Shown: one piece after another, positions 31,516 to 42,282 of the stretch
Layout of the letters: every line of letters begins with the position of its first letter
Numbering within the stretch: the stretch's first letter is position 1
Assembly: GCF_000003815.2 (NCBI RefSeq)
Contig: NC_049992.1
Location: 4,786,481-4,850,480 of the forward strand
DNA from: Branchiostoma floridae
Lineage: Eukaryota > Chordata > Leptocardii > Amphioxiformes > Branchiostomatidae
Direction: 5' to 3'
DNA: 64,000 bases
Program-made: the position numbers and the translations under genes
The notes under the pieces: generated by a model
Seen by the model: the letters and a program-made list of their open reading frames with translations, nothing else
The model's database searches: none
Told to the model about the DNA's origin: nothing

Positions 31516-32095
31516 TAGTCTCCAAGCAGACCCTACGGTGCCTTAGAGATAGTATAAAACCTGGACAAGGAGTGTAGCCGGCTCCGGTGCCAGTTTGATT
31601 CCCTTTTGCCGGCTATGCTCTATGGCCAGCTTTGATATGAATGATTGAATGAATGAATTTATTGCTCAACGATCGCACAAGGTACAAGGTATGGCAACCA
31701 ATAACAACTAATAGCAATACAGACAATAGTACTAAGAGGCTACATACAAAACAACATCAAAAATTATCGATAACACATTAACAGTACAGTTATGTATGAG
31801 TAATCTGGTCTCGCATTTGGAATACGTATTATAAAGAAACTGACCTACGTAGCCTGATATATAAGTTGATAATGAGAGCAGTATATGGAAAATATCGTTC
31901 TCTGTGAGATGTGTGTTTTGGTTCTAATCTTCTTAAACAATGTTTCTCTCTTTACTGTAGGTAGGACATTTCATAACAAAGTGGAATTCATCTTCTATAT
32001 TTTCATGACATGTAGGACACAGTCTCTGAGTGGCTGGCGTGTTACGGTGACACTACTAGTATCTCTAAGGCACCGTAGGGTCTGCTTGTAGACTA
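31516..32095. mobile_element. family C MITE interrupted by a LINE 3' end
   Basis: The left arm is TAGTCTCCAAGCAGACCCTA and the right arm TAAGGCACCGTAGGGTCTGC through GACTA. They are separated by the minus-strand LINE fragment at 31637-32055, so the LINE copy inserted after the MITE. Confidence 0.75.
31637..32055 (-). mobile_element. LINE fragment: C-terminus of reverse-transcriptase ORF and 3' UTR
   Basis: On the minus strand from about 32045 a frame reads TQRLCPTCHENIEDEFHFVM, then KCPTYSKERN and a stop. The CPxC..EDE.HFV..CP.Y...R motif is typical of CR1/L2-like ORF2 ends. The UTR ends GTGCGATCGTTGAGCAATAA followed by ATTCATTC repeats. Confidence 0.8.
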
Positions 32096-32170
32096 TAAAT
32101 ACGGAATCCCGTTTCAGCCCGGGACGCACACGCGTGGTGAGGAGGGATTGAGGGAACCTTCAAGCAAATG

Positions 32171-32333
32171 CTGAAACGAAAAATAGACATGTGTACGTAA
32201 AGATATACGCAAAATAATATTCACAACTATTCTCTTTACGTCCTGTGCAGTTCGGTGTCTTTTTTACCATACTTTTCGTTCCAGAAAGCTGCCCGGCCGG
32301 GCCCCGGTTTGGAAATGTGATGTAGGCCTAAGG
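32171..32333. mobile_element. family E MITE, left end truncated
   Basis: It has the interior TTCTCTTTACGTCCTGTGCA and the right end CCCGGCCGGGCCCCGGTTTG then GAAATGTGATGTAGGCCT. Confidence 0.65.
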
Positions 32334-32536
32334 CTTAGGTCACATTTCAAACCCGGGGCCCGGCCGGGATGTTTTAAGAAACGAAAAATTACAATGTATA
32401 CCTAGAAATATACTCATGTCATGCTTATGAAACTTATTTTGACATTTTGTGTATTTTGATGTCCTTTATATCATTCTTTTCGCTCCCGAAAGCTACCCGG
32501 CCGGGCCCCGGGTTGGGAATTGTGACCTAGGCCTTA
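32328..32536. mobile_element. family E hairpin MITE, abutting a second copy
   Basis: GGCTTAGGTCACATTTCAAA and GTTGGGAATTGTGACCTAGG are the two ends. It begins where the previous copy ends, giving a tail-to-head pair. Confidence 0.7.
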
Positions 32537-33530
32537 CTTAGCCCGAGTTGAAAACCGCGAATCATCCAATAATAAACGCTGCAGCTCCAGAAGTCTACGA
32601 AGGAGGCTACACATGGCATGAGTAATCAAATAAGGAGGGCCTGAAGAAATGTCAAACATGCTTATGTAATACGACGGGAGTATAAAGCAAGCTTAAGATA
32701 GCTTAAGGGGGTCCTTGGGGGTATATTTTGTTTGTAACCTTGTTACAAAACAGGTACATAGCGTCAGAAGTTGTTAATGATAAGAAAATCGCTGGTATTG
32801 ACTTTCACTTCAGGTATGGGAAACGACGAAATGTGGGTAATTCAATTAAAGATACAAACTACATGAGTATGATATAAATGTGTTAAGTGACGTGGTATTT
32901 CGGAAGGTATGTCATTATGATATTTCTTAGCAGTAACATGACTTACTTCAGTCTGTCGTAGTTTTAGGGTTGTTATACAACAAATACAGACCTCCTTTGT
33001 ACACTTTGAGTTGACATTAAGTTCACAGTAATGTCAGGAAAAATGTTCAAAATCAATTATCCCATCCTTCAATGTCACACGGGCTCTTAATTCACGATAA
33101 CTATGTGTAAAAGGTGAAGGTGGACAAGAGAGAGCATTTGTCACTTTCACACACGTCATACGTGGTGACCTTTGACCATTCAGATCTTCAATTGAATATA
33201 CAGAGTTTTTGGGCGTTTTACGCTGCCTTTTTTGTCTTCTCTTTTTTATCTCTAAGGAACTGGAAACAAGAAACACAAACTCTTCAGACACGCAGAAGGA
33301 ATCGCTTGCGGGCAAGGCAGACCAGGCGGCCATCTTGTAACAGGTGGTGCGAGTCGTCTGATAATGACGTCATCTCCTCAGGCGAATCGCCTCCGTAGAA
33401 AGGTCAGCGACTCCGTGTTTTCGAGCGGAATGATTTGATTGGCCGGCTAATCGAGTTACGCTGTCAACATTCATTACCTGATGCGAGGTCAATCGTCTAT
33501 GTCACAACTGGTTTGGCACAAAAAAAGCCT
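32537..33530. other. unassigned intergenic sequence
   Basis: A perfect CRE palindrome TGACGTCA lies at 33365-33372. The two overlapping 94-99 aa open frames at 33034-33398 have no recognised domain. Confidence 0.3.
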
Positions 33531-33837
33531 TTCTAGTTCTTTTTTTTTTCTATTTGCTTTTGGACAGACGAGGACAATGTGGCCCTGCACTCAAGTTTTG
33601 TAACTTATATTAACAGTGCCACATACATGGTACAGACAGAAGGTAAAGGTAGTCTTTCTAACCTCCCCGACCGAAGTCAGGTACCCATTTTTACACCTGG
33701 GTGAAGTGAGGAAGGTCGTGTAAAGTGCCTTTCCGAGGGCACAACGTCGGGGGCACGGCGGGGATTGAACTCAGGACCTCTAGATCCCAAGCCGAACGCT
33801 CTACCAGTTACGCCACGCTCGACGCCACATTCTAGTT
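33531..33837 (-). mobile_element. tRNA-derived SINE with 8-bp target duplication
   Basis: This is the inverted full-length relative of the copy at 25714. On the minus strand it has an A-box TGGCGTAACTGGTAGAGCG and a B-box GAGTTCAATCC, and ends in an A-run. TTCTAGTT at 33531-33538 and 33830-33837 is the target-site duplication. Confidence 0.85.
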
Positions 33838-34136
33838 TGGACGTCGGTGGAAAAAAAAATCAAAATTAAAGACACATTTAGCCAATCAACTAATAAGCAC
33901 TATCAAAATAGAAAGGATAAATGCAAAGAAATGTTGAAAACTAATCAATTACTAAGGCTAAATATCATATAATGGCAGATAAGTGGCCAATTACACGTTT
34001 ACAGCCCATAAATGTGTTTACGGCCCGTAAATGTTGTAAATGTTCTAATGGAATGTGACAGGAACTTGAAAGACCATCAAAGTAAGGCGAAGAAGCGAAT
34101 TGAGCAGGTCTAGTTTAAACGAAGTCCATTTTTTCG
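33838..34136. other. unassigned AT-rich sequence
   Basis: Nothing recognised. Confidence 0.3.
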
Positions 34137-34284
34137 TAATCTCCAAGCAGATCCTGCGGTAGCATAAGATAGTATCAAAGGGTGACAGAAGAGTGTACAT
34201 GCCCCCCTGAGTTCCTTTGGTGGACTATACTCCTCGACTAGCTTTGATACTTGCTTATATTAGCGTAGGATATGCTTGGAGATT
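34137..34284. mobile_element. family C hairpin MITE
   Basis: Ends are TAATCTCCAAGCAGATCC and GGATATGCTTGGAGATTA. The flanks ATTTTTTCG and CTTTTTTCG agree at 8 of 9 bases. Confidence 0.8.
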
Positions 34285-34327
34285 ACTTTTTTCGATAGCT
34301 TGTAGCACAATTAATCTCCAACTTGTA

Positions 34328-34466
34328 TAGTCCAAGCAGAAGTTGTTACCGAAAATCATGACATTTCTGAGCTGCTCTTTACTGTTAGGAACTGGAGAAC
34401 AAATTATAGCAAGGAAGTTCATAACATAAACGAGCATCAACCTTACCTAACGTCTGCTTGGACATA
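34328..34466. mobile_element. family B-like hairpin, diverged
   Basis: GTCCAAGCAGAAGTTGTTAC faces CTAACGTCTGCTTGGAC. The interior is not well paired. Confidence 0.5.
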
Positions 34467-34502
34467 AGTGCAAAACACTTCACCAAGGATTACCACTCTT
34501 CT

Positions 34503-34760
34503 TAGCCTCTACCAGGCTCTACATGTCGCTGGAAAGTAGTAGAAATTGGCCAAACCGACAAGTAACACACCAGAGGAGTTAGCCGGTTAACACGTACATG
34601 CCCCGGAGAGGAGATAGACGCCGCCAGGGGACTAAAAGCCTGTTGAGCCTACGACTGATTAAAAGGTTATGGGACGAACGAACGAACGTACATTTGGCGA
34701 CACGGTGATCGCTTGATTTGGCCTATTTCTATTATTTTATGGACAGGCTGTTAGAGGCTA
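34503..34760. mobile_element. family D hairpin MITE, enlarged interior
   Basis: TAGCCTCTACCAGGCTCTAC and GGACAGGCTGTTAGAGGCTA are the ends, with GTAGAAATTGGCCAAA facing TTTGGCCTATTTCTAT. Extra sequence around 34600-34700 is not shared with other copies. Confidence 0.65.
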
Positions 34761-35095
34761 TAGCTAGTGCATAACCTAGGTACTTTATTTGCTTCTGTCG
34801 TGTCCAAATGGCTAGACTGCTTAAGGCTAGGCCCGACCTGTATTTGCCCACCATTGGGAGCCTACCACAAGTACTTTGCTTACTTGTGTTTAGGTTCTTA
34901 CGGCTGAGCAAGGAGGCTGCGTTCCAGGTCCGAGCTGTATTTTCCCACTGTGTAATTAATCATAATGGTAGCAGTTTTGTCTCGGGCCTGTTGCAGGTAA
35001 ATGTTTGGTTGCTTGTTCTTGGGTCCATTAGGCCGTGCCTGTTCAGAGACTACATATAACTGTCTGCCTAGCCTGTCGTGAAGCAGGCCAGAGCC

Positions 35096-35232
35096 ATTCT
35101 CCAAGCAGAGGTTTGGTTGCGGAGATTAGTAGTGGTCGGGACTTTCACTGGCTTGCTCCCCTCTCCGAACGATCGAGCCGGTAAAACTCCCGACCACTAC
35201 TATCTCCGCGACCCAACCTCTGCTTGGAGAAT
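35096..35232. mobile_element. family B hairpin MITE inside the minisatellite
   Basis: ATTCTCCAAGCAGAGGTTTG and CAACCTCTGCTTGGAGAAT are the ends, with GTAGTGGTCGGGACTTT facing ACTCCCGACCACTACTA. The arms are nearly perfect. Confidence 0.85.
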
Positions 35233-35602
35233 AGGCCCGATCTGCATTTGCCCCTTGTCTAGCTAAGGCCTGTCCCAGGTACTCTGTTTTCTTGTTTTAG
35301 GTCAACACAGCTAAGTCTGTTCAAGGCTAGGCCCGAGCTGTATTTGCGCCTTGTTGGTAGCATGAGTATCTCGTGAAGGTACTTTGTTTGGATCCCTACA
35401 GCTGAGGCTGTGTCCGAGGCTAGGCCCGAGATATATTTGTCACTTCTCAGGCCTGTTCCATGCACTTGCTTGTTCGTGGGTCTGTACGACTGAGTCTGTT
35501 CCAGGCTAGCTACTAGGCCCTTGCTGTATTTGCCCCTTGTTGGTAGCCTGCTTGTCTTAGGCCGACCCCAGGTGCTCTGTTTACTTGTTCTTGGGTCTGT
35601 AC

Positions 35603-35634
35603 GGCCAAGGAGGTTATAAAACCTCCTTGGTGCG
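35603..35634. repeat. mini-hairpin in minisatellite
   Basis: CCAAGGAGGTTATAAAACCT then CCTTGG: a perfect stem with almost no loop. Sister copies are at 35763-35802 and 36318-36352. Confidence 0.75.
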
Positions 35635-35762
35635 GCTGAGTCTGTTCCATGGCCTTCCAGGCTAGCTAGGCCCGATCTGTATTTGCCCCTTGTTCAATGG
35701 TAGCCCGCGTGTCTCGAGCCTGTCCCAGGTGCTCTGTTTGCTTGTGTTTGGGGCGGTACAGT

Positions 35763-35802
35763 CAAGGAGGTTAAAAATCAGATCTGATTTTCATCCTCCT
35801 TG
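35763..35802. repeat. mini-hairpin in minisatellite, longer loop
   Basis: CAAGGAGGTTAAAAATCAGA is followed by its imperfect reverse ending CATCCTCCTTGG. Same unit position as the copy at 35603. Confidence 0.7.
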
Positions 35803-35951
35803 GTACGGCTGAGTCTATTCCAGGCTAGCTAGGCCCGATCTGTATTTTCCCCTTGGTAGTATGCGTGTCTATGCGTGTCGAAGCAGGTACTTAATTTGCT
35901 TGCTCTTGGGTCCATACGGCCGTGCCTGTTTAGGGACTACATATAACTGCC

Positions 35952-36094
35952 TAATCTCCAACCAGATCCACGGTGCGTTATGTATGTATAGTATCAAACT
36001 TCCCGTAGGTGCCCGTTTGACTCCCTTAGCCGGCTATACTCCCTGGCCAGCTTTGATACTATCTTATGGCACCGTAGGATCTGCTTGAAGATTA
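35952..36094. mobile_element. family C hairpin MITE with 9-bp target duplication
   Basis: TAATCTCCAACCAGATCC and GGATCTGCTTGAAGATTA are the ends. ATAACTGCC flanks both sides exactly. Confidence 0.85.
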
Positions 36095-36317
36095 ATAACT
36101 GCCTGCCTTACCCGATAACCTGTCGTAAAACAAGTCCAATCTGTATTTTCCCCATTGTTTGCAGCATACGTGTCTGTTTGCTTGTGTAAGTTGTAACAGT
36201 TTTAGGTCCTTACGGCTGAGTCTGAGGCTAGGCCATATTTGCCCCTTGTTCAATGGTAGCCCGCGTGTCTCGAGCCTGCCCCAGGTGCTCTGTTTACTTG
36301 TTCTTGGGTTTGTACGG

Positions 36318-36352
36318 CCAAGGAGGTTATAACTTATATGACCTCCTTGGTA
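36318..36352. repeat. mini-hairpin in minisatellite
   Basis: CCAAGGAGGTTATAACTTAT then ATGACCTCCTTGG. Its arms match the hairpin at 35603 but the loop differs. Confidence 0.75.
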
Positions 36353-36475
36353 CGGCTGAGTCTGTTCCAGGCTAGCTAGGCCCGATCTGTATTTACCCCT
36401 TGTTCAATGGTAGCCCGCGTGTGTCAGGCCGTCCCCAGATGCTCTGTTTGCTTGTGTTTGGGGCGGTGTGTCGGT

Positions 36476-36826
36476 GCGGTTGTCAGGCGCGTGGCGGAGA
36501 GTAAACTGCCCGGACCGTGGGAAAAGTCCACAAACGCGCCCGGCCTGATCGGACCCTGATTGTGGACGGTGGAATGTTTGACGTGGGATCAAACCATTCT
36601 GTACGCAGGAGGCGCAGCCTGTGTAGTACCATAAACTCTGCTGTCCAATGGGCCTGGGCTGTAACTGCCCTCTCGGATCCCTTTAAGCGAGATACAGCAG
36701 TCCGCCCAACATCCTATAAGCGAGATTGCAGGAGGGTCAGCTGTCAGGAAACCGGAGAAGGGACGTAGCGATTTCCCTTACTGATATCTGCTAGGAGAAG
36801 AAACTGCATGCTACATTTGTTACGCA
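36476..36826. other. GC-rich unassigned block with a CSL-type site
   Basis: CGTGGGAA at 36516-36523 is a strong CSL match, and GTCCAATGGG (CCAAT) lies near 36640. No coding exon is recognised. Possible regulatory DNA. Confidence 0.3.
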
Positions 36827-37045
36827 CACACAAATAGACTACACACATACACCAAAGAGACACACATAGATAGACATACACAGACAAGGACACATGCACA
36901 TACACAAATACCTACCTACACACACGCACACACACACGCAAGCACGCACGCACGCACATGCACATACAAACACACACACACAGACGCACACGCACGCACG
37001 CACACACACACACACACACACACATATATACACATGCACATACAC
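36827..37045. repeat. CA/CG-rich microsatellite
   Basis: A long ACACAC tract with interspersed GCACGC. It continues at 38153-38233 on the other side of the element at 37046, so the two tracts were once one. Confidence 0.9.
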
Positions 37046-38152
37046 CACTGGCGGATCCAGAAATTTGGTAAGGGGGGGGCGCGCACCATGACGCGGCCGA
37101 AGGCCGCGGCCGCGCAGCGCAAGCTGCGCGGGGGGAGAGCACGAGAGGGGGGTACCCCCTCTCGTTGGGGGGGTATGGGGGGCCTCCCCCAGAAAATTTT
37201 TAAGAAATAGAAGCTCTCTGGTGCATTTTAGAGCCATCTCTGAGCAAATTTGAGAAACAAATTAACACTGATTTTTTGTCATGTCTGTGGCAGTCTAGTT
37301 CACGTTAGGGACATTTTTTTAAGCAACTATCACTGAGGACAAACCTAACGAAGGCTAGTTCCTCCTTCTTAATATTCATAAATGACGCCACGTTACAGAA
37401 ACAATATCGCAAAATTATTTGTACCTGGCTGCCGATGTGACTTGCTTGTCGAAGCGGCTCGCGCTCCTATAAAATCGCATAGAAATCTTGTGGGGTCTGC
37501 ATCTGAGCGGCTTACAGGAGACTATTTTGAAAGTGTCTTACGCATTTGAAATGACATATATTACGGACTCTTTTTGCTTTTGTGGTGGCAATTGATGACG
37601 GTTAATCGGGGAAAATGACAACAAAAACGTCAGGACGATCAATCATTGCGTCGACTGATCAGAACTGTAGTGGGGAGGGGGGTGTCGGCGCTCGACGCCG
37701 ATTTTCCCAAGGCGGGGTCGACCGGTCGAGTCTCTCTAGCCGATAACGGACGATAGAAATCATCAGTTCATTAACAATAATTAAATTTCGCTGATTTTCT
37801 GGAGATGTTACAAAATTTCCACGCTATTTTTATATTTTCAAGCGCCGATTTGGGCTTACAGCGGCCCACGAGTTTCATGGGGAGAAATTGATGCCACCGC
37901 GCTCCGTCCCCGGGCCTTCACCATAAGTTTACGTGACTCGGAGGACCCACTAGTAATTGCAAACCGCAAGTTTTTCTAAATAATTACCAGAAAATCTCCT
38001 GTTAAATAAGCGAATTAGTTTTATAACGTTGTCAATATTCTTGGCGTCCCTCAGAAGACCTCTAGTAGCCTGGGTTTATCGTACCAATTTTTTTTTCCCC
38101 AGCTGAAGGGGGAGGCGCGCGCCTGGCGCGCCTCCCCCTGGATCCGCGCATG
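37046..38152. mobile_element. 1.1-kb non-autonomous DNA transposon inserted in a CA repeat
   Basis: The left end CACTGGCGGATCCAG and the right end CTGGATCCGCGCATG are imperfect inverted repeats. Subterminal regions are strongly GC-rich (GGGGGGGGCGCGC near 37072; GGAGGCGCGCGCCTGGCGCG near 38111). The 600-bp interior has no transposase-like frame. CA repeat lies directly on both sides. I do not assign a superfamily. Confidence 0.7.
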
Positions 38153-38234
38153 TACACACTCACACATACACACGCACACAAATAAACACACGCGCACACA
38201 CGCACATGCACACACACACACACACACACACCAG

Positions 38235-38722
38235 CACACGTCATGACGAAATGATTTCGTCTGACTGACAGGTAAAAGCAGACGTCGTGACAAGGAAGTA
38301 TGATTGACAGGTAAAGCAGACGACATGATGAGACAGTAAGATTGACAGGCAAAGCAGACGACGTGATGAGGCAGTATGATTGACAGGTAATGCAGACGAC
38401 GTGATGAGGCAGTATGATTGACAGGTAAAGCAGATGACGTGATGAGGCAGTATGATTGACAGGTAAAGCAGATGACGTGATGAGACAGTATGATTGACAG
38501 GTAAATCAGACGACGTGATGAGGCAGCATGATTGACAGGTAAATCAGACGACATGATGAGGCAGTATGATTGACAGGTAAAGCAGACGACATGATGAGGC
38601 AGTATGATTGACAGGTAAAGCAGACGACGCGATGATGCAGTGTGATTGACACGCAAATCAGACGACGTGATGAGGCATGCAGTATGACTGACAGGTAAAT
38701 CAGACGACGTGATGAGGCAGTT
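38235..38722. repeat. 38-bp minisatellite, about 12.5 copies
   Basis: The unit is CAGACGACGTGATGAGGCAG then TATGATTGACAGGTAAAG. Copies are contiguous with no spacers. The 233-aa minus-strand open frame across it arises because the period is not a multiple of three and the unit lacks stops; it is not a gene. Confidence 0.9.
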
Positions 38723-40185
38723 TGTACAACAGCACACAGTCCGGCTGCACACCTGGAGGAAGGGGGCGGTTCAATACAGGAAGGTCAACAACCGCCTGAT
38801 CCCTTAATCCTTATAAACAGTGGGGTCAAAAGGAGTTAATACTCCATATAATTAAAGTGTGGAGTGGTGCTCGCCAAATGTTATCAAAGCAACCAAACAA
38901 TGACAACCACACAACGGAGAAACTGTGCCTCTAAACTAAGAGCACACGGCAGGGAAAGGTACCGCTAGTTTGTTCTGAAACTGTGGGCTAGGATAGTCAC
39001 GTAACATTATTTGATGATGTACTGTAAGGTGGAAAATGTTCGCGATCGCGCGAGGGTTGATCTCACTCTACAGACAAATTGGAGTGTTTATAAGTTCGCA
39101 GGTGAAACTGCCATGCGCGTGAGGGTTACTCACTTCTAGACCCTGTAGCCTTATCATTTTTCATCCTACCACAACTTAACTTTGACACAACTTACAGAAG
39201 CACATGTACATGTACATAACATCCGTAAAATTATATTTAAGGAAGGTTTGAAGAAAACTGAACGTTCGCGGTGAAGAGGTCACGAGAAAACATGCACACC
39301 AAAAACACCGCGAAAATTCCTTCTTTTACAGTACCCTTGATCCAGTTGGTGCTTTTTGATATCATATAGTAAAGTGCTTCCTTTTCATGTATCAAGTCTA
39401 CTAACCAAATGTTGAAGTGATTATAGAGTTGTCTGGGTTCCTAGCGCTATCGTTATGTATTTTGTCAGCAACAAAATACCCCTTTTCCGACGGAAAGGCG
39501 CAATCATTCAAAATTTTCTGCAGACTCAAACAGAGAAACATCTCTGTCTGGAAACTTTAAACACACTTTGAATTATGGTGTAGTGATAGCAGTGGTGGCT
39601 CTTTTGTTTGGTAACAGTTCTATGCCATTCGCATGGCAAACTTTGGAGTAACGTGTAATTGACCTCTTATAACATTTTCGATTTGAATAAGTATTTGAAT
39701 TTGAGGCTAATACTGACATTTCTGACAATTCTTCCATTGCAGATATAGGTCAGTACATACACAGAAAACTGCATAAATCGTAGAAATCTCACTGAAGAAT
39801 GTACAAGAGCATATCTACATGTTCTCTTAGAGAGTAATCATTTTGATTTCTATAAAAGTGACAGAGCCACTTTGAACTGTTGACAAAAAGAGTCACAGTG
39901 CAAGTTTTTAACAAGACTGTATTACTCTCATGGTAACGTGCCAATGCTTGGCTATAACTACTGTGGCAACTAGTATTTGTTTTCTTAATTACAACAACAC
40001 AATACAATATGGTGCAAGTCCCAAACCTGTATATCACGTTTAACGTATGTACTACTCAAAAAGGTTTTTCTGAAGTTGTTTTGAGTAACGTTATACGTTC
40101 ACCGTCCCATTTGAATTGATAATGTGTACTCTATAAGAAGTGTAAATGTAGGCATGTGTTAGAACCCAATATCAGCGAAGCTGCA
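38723..40185. other. unassigned intergenic sequence
   Basis: AT-rich, with no recognised domain, RNA gene or MITE. Confidence 0.35.
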
Positions 40186-40440
40186 TGAGTTTGCCATGCA
40201 TTGTTTGCAATCTCAATAAAATCTAAATCTACACAGGCATCGGAATGATGATTTTTTTTCACCAATCTAAGCCAACCCTTAGTAGGGAAACTCAGAAATA
40301 CAAGAAATATAAGCTTAGAACTATAATTATGATTGTTACCATTGTTACATTTTGTAATTGTTATGATTATATGTGGTCCGTTCTTAGCTCAGCGGGGCCA
40401 AAAAAGTGAAATAAAGGTCTTCATTCATTCATTCCATAAC
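40186..40440 (+). mobile_element. LINE 3' tails
   Basis: Two retroposon ends occur: GCAATCTCAATAAAATCTAA near 40208 and GTGAAATAAAGGTCTTCATT CATTC near 40407. The second matches the tail of the LINE at 28942. Confidence 0.5.
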
Positions 40441-40629
40441 CCATTGATTAATTTATAATCTTTTCAGCAACTCATGGAGTAGGGTACACAGTAGATAGAG
40501 GCTAGCAGGGTATACAGAAGATGCTAGCACTGCTCGGCTGCTCATCCATAGCTTAGCACCAACTACCCCGGGAGAATGCAGTATTGTCCACCCGGGAAAA
40601 TGTTACAAGTGTCGGCGGAGACAGTGACT

Positions 40630-40870
40630 ATGTATGTTAATGAAAGAATTATCATATTTAGTTATATAGAAAGTAGATTCCCTCACTTTAGACATATGAG
40701 TAGCACTGAAAAATTAAATTTTTCATGAGATCTGACAAACCGACTATAGTTGAACCCACACAGTCCTACATTTTCAACGTTACCAAGATATGAAAAGAAG
40801 CTTTCTGTGCACGACTAGATCTATGACACTTTTATATGCATGTTGTGACATGTACGTTGCTCGGTTGGGA
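40630..40870 (+). pseudogene. decayed LINE ORF2 C-terminus
   Basis: From about 40640 a frame related to the LINE at 28942 can be followed: NERI..FSYIESRFPHF..MSSTEKLNF then a stop. It has internal stops and no intact zinc motif. Confidence 0.5.
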
Positions 40871-41215
40871 AAAAATGCACGTACCCATGCAGTACAGAAG
40901 AGGTTAGCACTACCCAGTCACCCATAGTTTAGCACCAACTACCCCGGGTGAATGCAGTATTGTCCGCCCGGGAAAATGTAACCAGTGTCGGCGGGGACAG
41001 TGACAAATGTGACACAGAACGGGTCATTACGGTTCTGACGGCAGGATGGAGCGGAGAGTAATGATTTAGAACGGGGAAACTCCAGTAAGCAGTGTGAGCG
41101 GACCGCGGATGATGGAAAAGGAGGAAAACTAGTATCAGGCGATCCGTTAAAAAGTGCAATACTAGAGATAACACGTAGGTAAAGTTAAAGGTTTGCTGCC
41201 GTTTTTGATGCCGTT
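40871..41215. other. unassigned, short direct repeat
   Basis: TAGCACCAACTACCCCGGG..GAATGCAGTATTGTCC occurs at about 40554 and again at 40929, so a roughly 375-bp interval was duplicated. Confidence 0.45.
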
Positions 41216-41410
41216 GGTGCAGTGGGTCCGGGGCAGGGTATAGGAAGGCGGAGGCCAGCCCTCTCCTTCCACTACATTTTTGTTATCCCCAAACCGACGC
41301 CAGGTGCTAGACCCATTTTGCACCTGGGTGGAGTGAGGGAAGTTAGTATAAAGTGCCTTTCCCAGGGGCACAAGATTGGTACCGGTAGTCTGGAAGGATC
41401 GGTAGCATGA
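41216..41410. mobile_element. SINE 3' part
   Basis: CCAGGTGCTAGACCCATTTT then GCACCTGGGTGGAGTGAGGGA resembles the body shared by the SINEs at 25714 and 44750. The tRNA-like head is not recognisable. Confidence 0.45.
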
Positions 41411-41659
41411 CAGACCTGTGGGCTAGTAGATAATAACGTTTAAATTTTCCACCCTGTATCTGCTTTAAGAAGATTGAAATACAGCCCTGTTAGTGATTTA
41501 CACCCCCGCTAGGCGGTAATGACTTTACGGCCTTTCCTGTTGTCAGGAGCGCGGGAGGCGAAGTTTATGGACTCCGGAAAAGGGACCATATATCACCGGG
41601 TGCTTTGTTCCACGCTCTGGCTCGATACTCTCAAAAAACTGAAGTCTTCTAGCCTTTAC

Positions 41660-41825
41660 CATAGCCTCCATAGGCTCTGTGGTCTTTTGCCTCATAATAT
41701 TTTTGCTGGCCATTTCTTTTTGTACTGGGTTCTTTGTGCCGCCTGCTTGACAGCAAAAACGAAAAGAAATTGCCAAGAAAAGTGTATTACGAGGAACAAA
41801 CGCGAAGAGAACTTGCAATGGAGCT
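41660..41825. mobile_element. family A MITE, diverged
   Basis: ATAGCCTCCATAGGCTCTGT, GCCTCATAATATTTTTGCTG and the paired AAGTGTATTACGAGG show the family layout. The right end is degraded to TTGCAATGGAGCTAAG. Confidence 0.6.
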
Positions 41826-41924
41826 AAGACCTTCCTATGGAATTATTGATAAAAGAAAACTACAGATGGTAAGTCCAGCAAAGTATACGTACTCTTGAGG
41901 CAGAGTTTAACCCTTTCTTGTTTT

Positions 41925-42087
41925 GTACGTTTTGGGGCGTTTCTATCGGGGTTTCTATTTGATCAGAAATTTTTGTCCGTTTGACTGGCTTGCAAAATGA
42001 ACAACTAGCAAAACAGAAAGTCAGATAAAACCACCTAAAATCTGTTTAAAATAAGCTAGAGCCTAACCTCTGCTTAGAGTGTACTAG
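41925..42087. mobile_element. family B MITE, diverged
   Basis: The right end GAGCCTAACCTCTGCTTAGA and the interior TTTCTATTTGATC match the copy at 42283. The left end is weak. Confidence 0.5.
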
Positions 42088-42282
42088 AAAAGGACACGAG
42101 GTCAACCGATGGTCACTCTGGAATGACCAAAAGCGCTGTGCACAAGTGATTATGAAATGACCACCTTTCACGGGGATATGACCATTATATGCTAAGATTT
42201 ATGTTTAGTCCCGTAGGGGTGATTTACCCTGGCTAGCAGGGGGTCTGTGTTACTGAGTAATTAGCGTTTTCCTCCTAGTATG

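Larger units (their letters stand above)
34800..36475. repeat. minisatellite, about 115-120-bp unit, with inserted hairpins
   Basis: Blocks GCTAGGCCCGATCTGTATTT, GCCCCTTGTTGGTAGC, AGGTGCTCTGTTTGCTTGT, TTGGGTCTGTACGGC and TGAGTCTGTTCCAGGCTAG recur about ten times in order. Complete MITEs interrupt it at 35096-35232 (family B) and 35952-36094 (family C). Three mini-hairpins sit at the same unit position, right after TACGGC or TACAGT. It is non-coding. Confidence 0.85.

Noticed and set aside
36839-37237. Cys/Val-rich open frames
   Set aside because: They are translations of a CA/TG microsatellite.
38235-38722. CRISPR-like array
   Set aside because: The 38-bp units are contiguous with no unique spacers, and the surroundings are eukaryotic. 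It is a minisatellite.
38051-38752. 233-aa minus-strand open frame as a gene
   Set aside because: It simply reads through the 38-bp minisatellite and the CA tract; the same peptide recurs in shifted frames.
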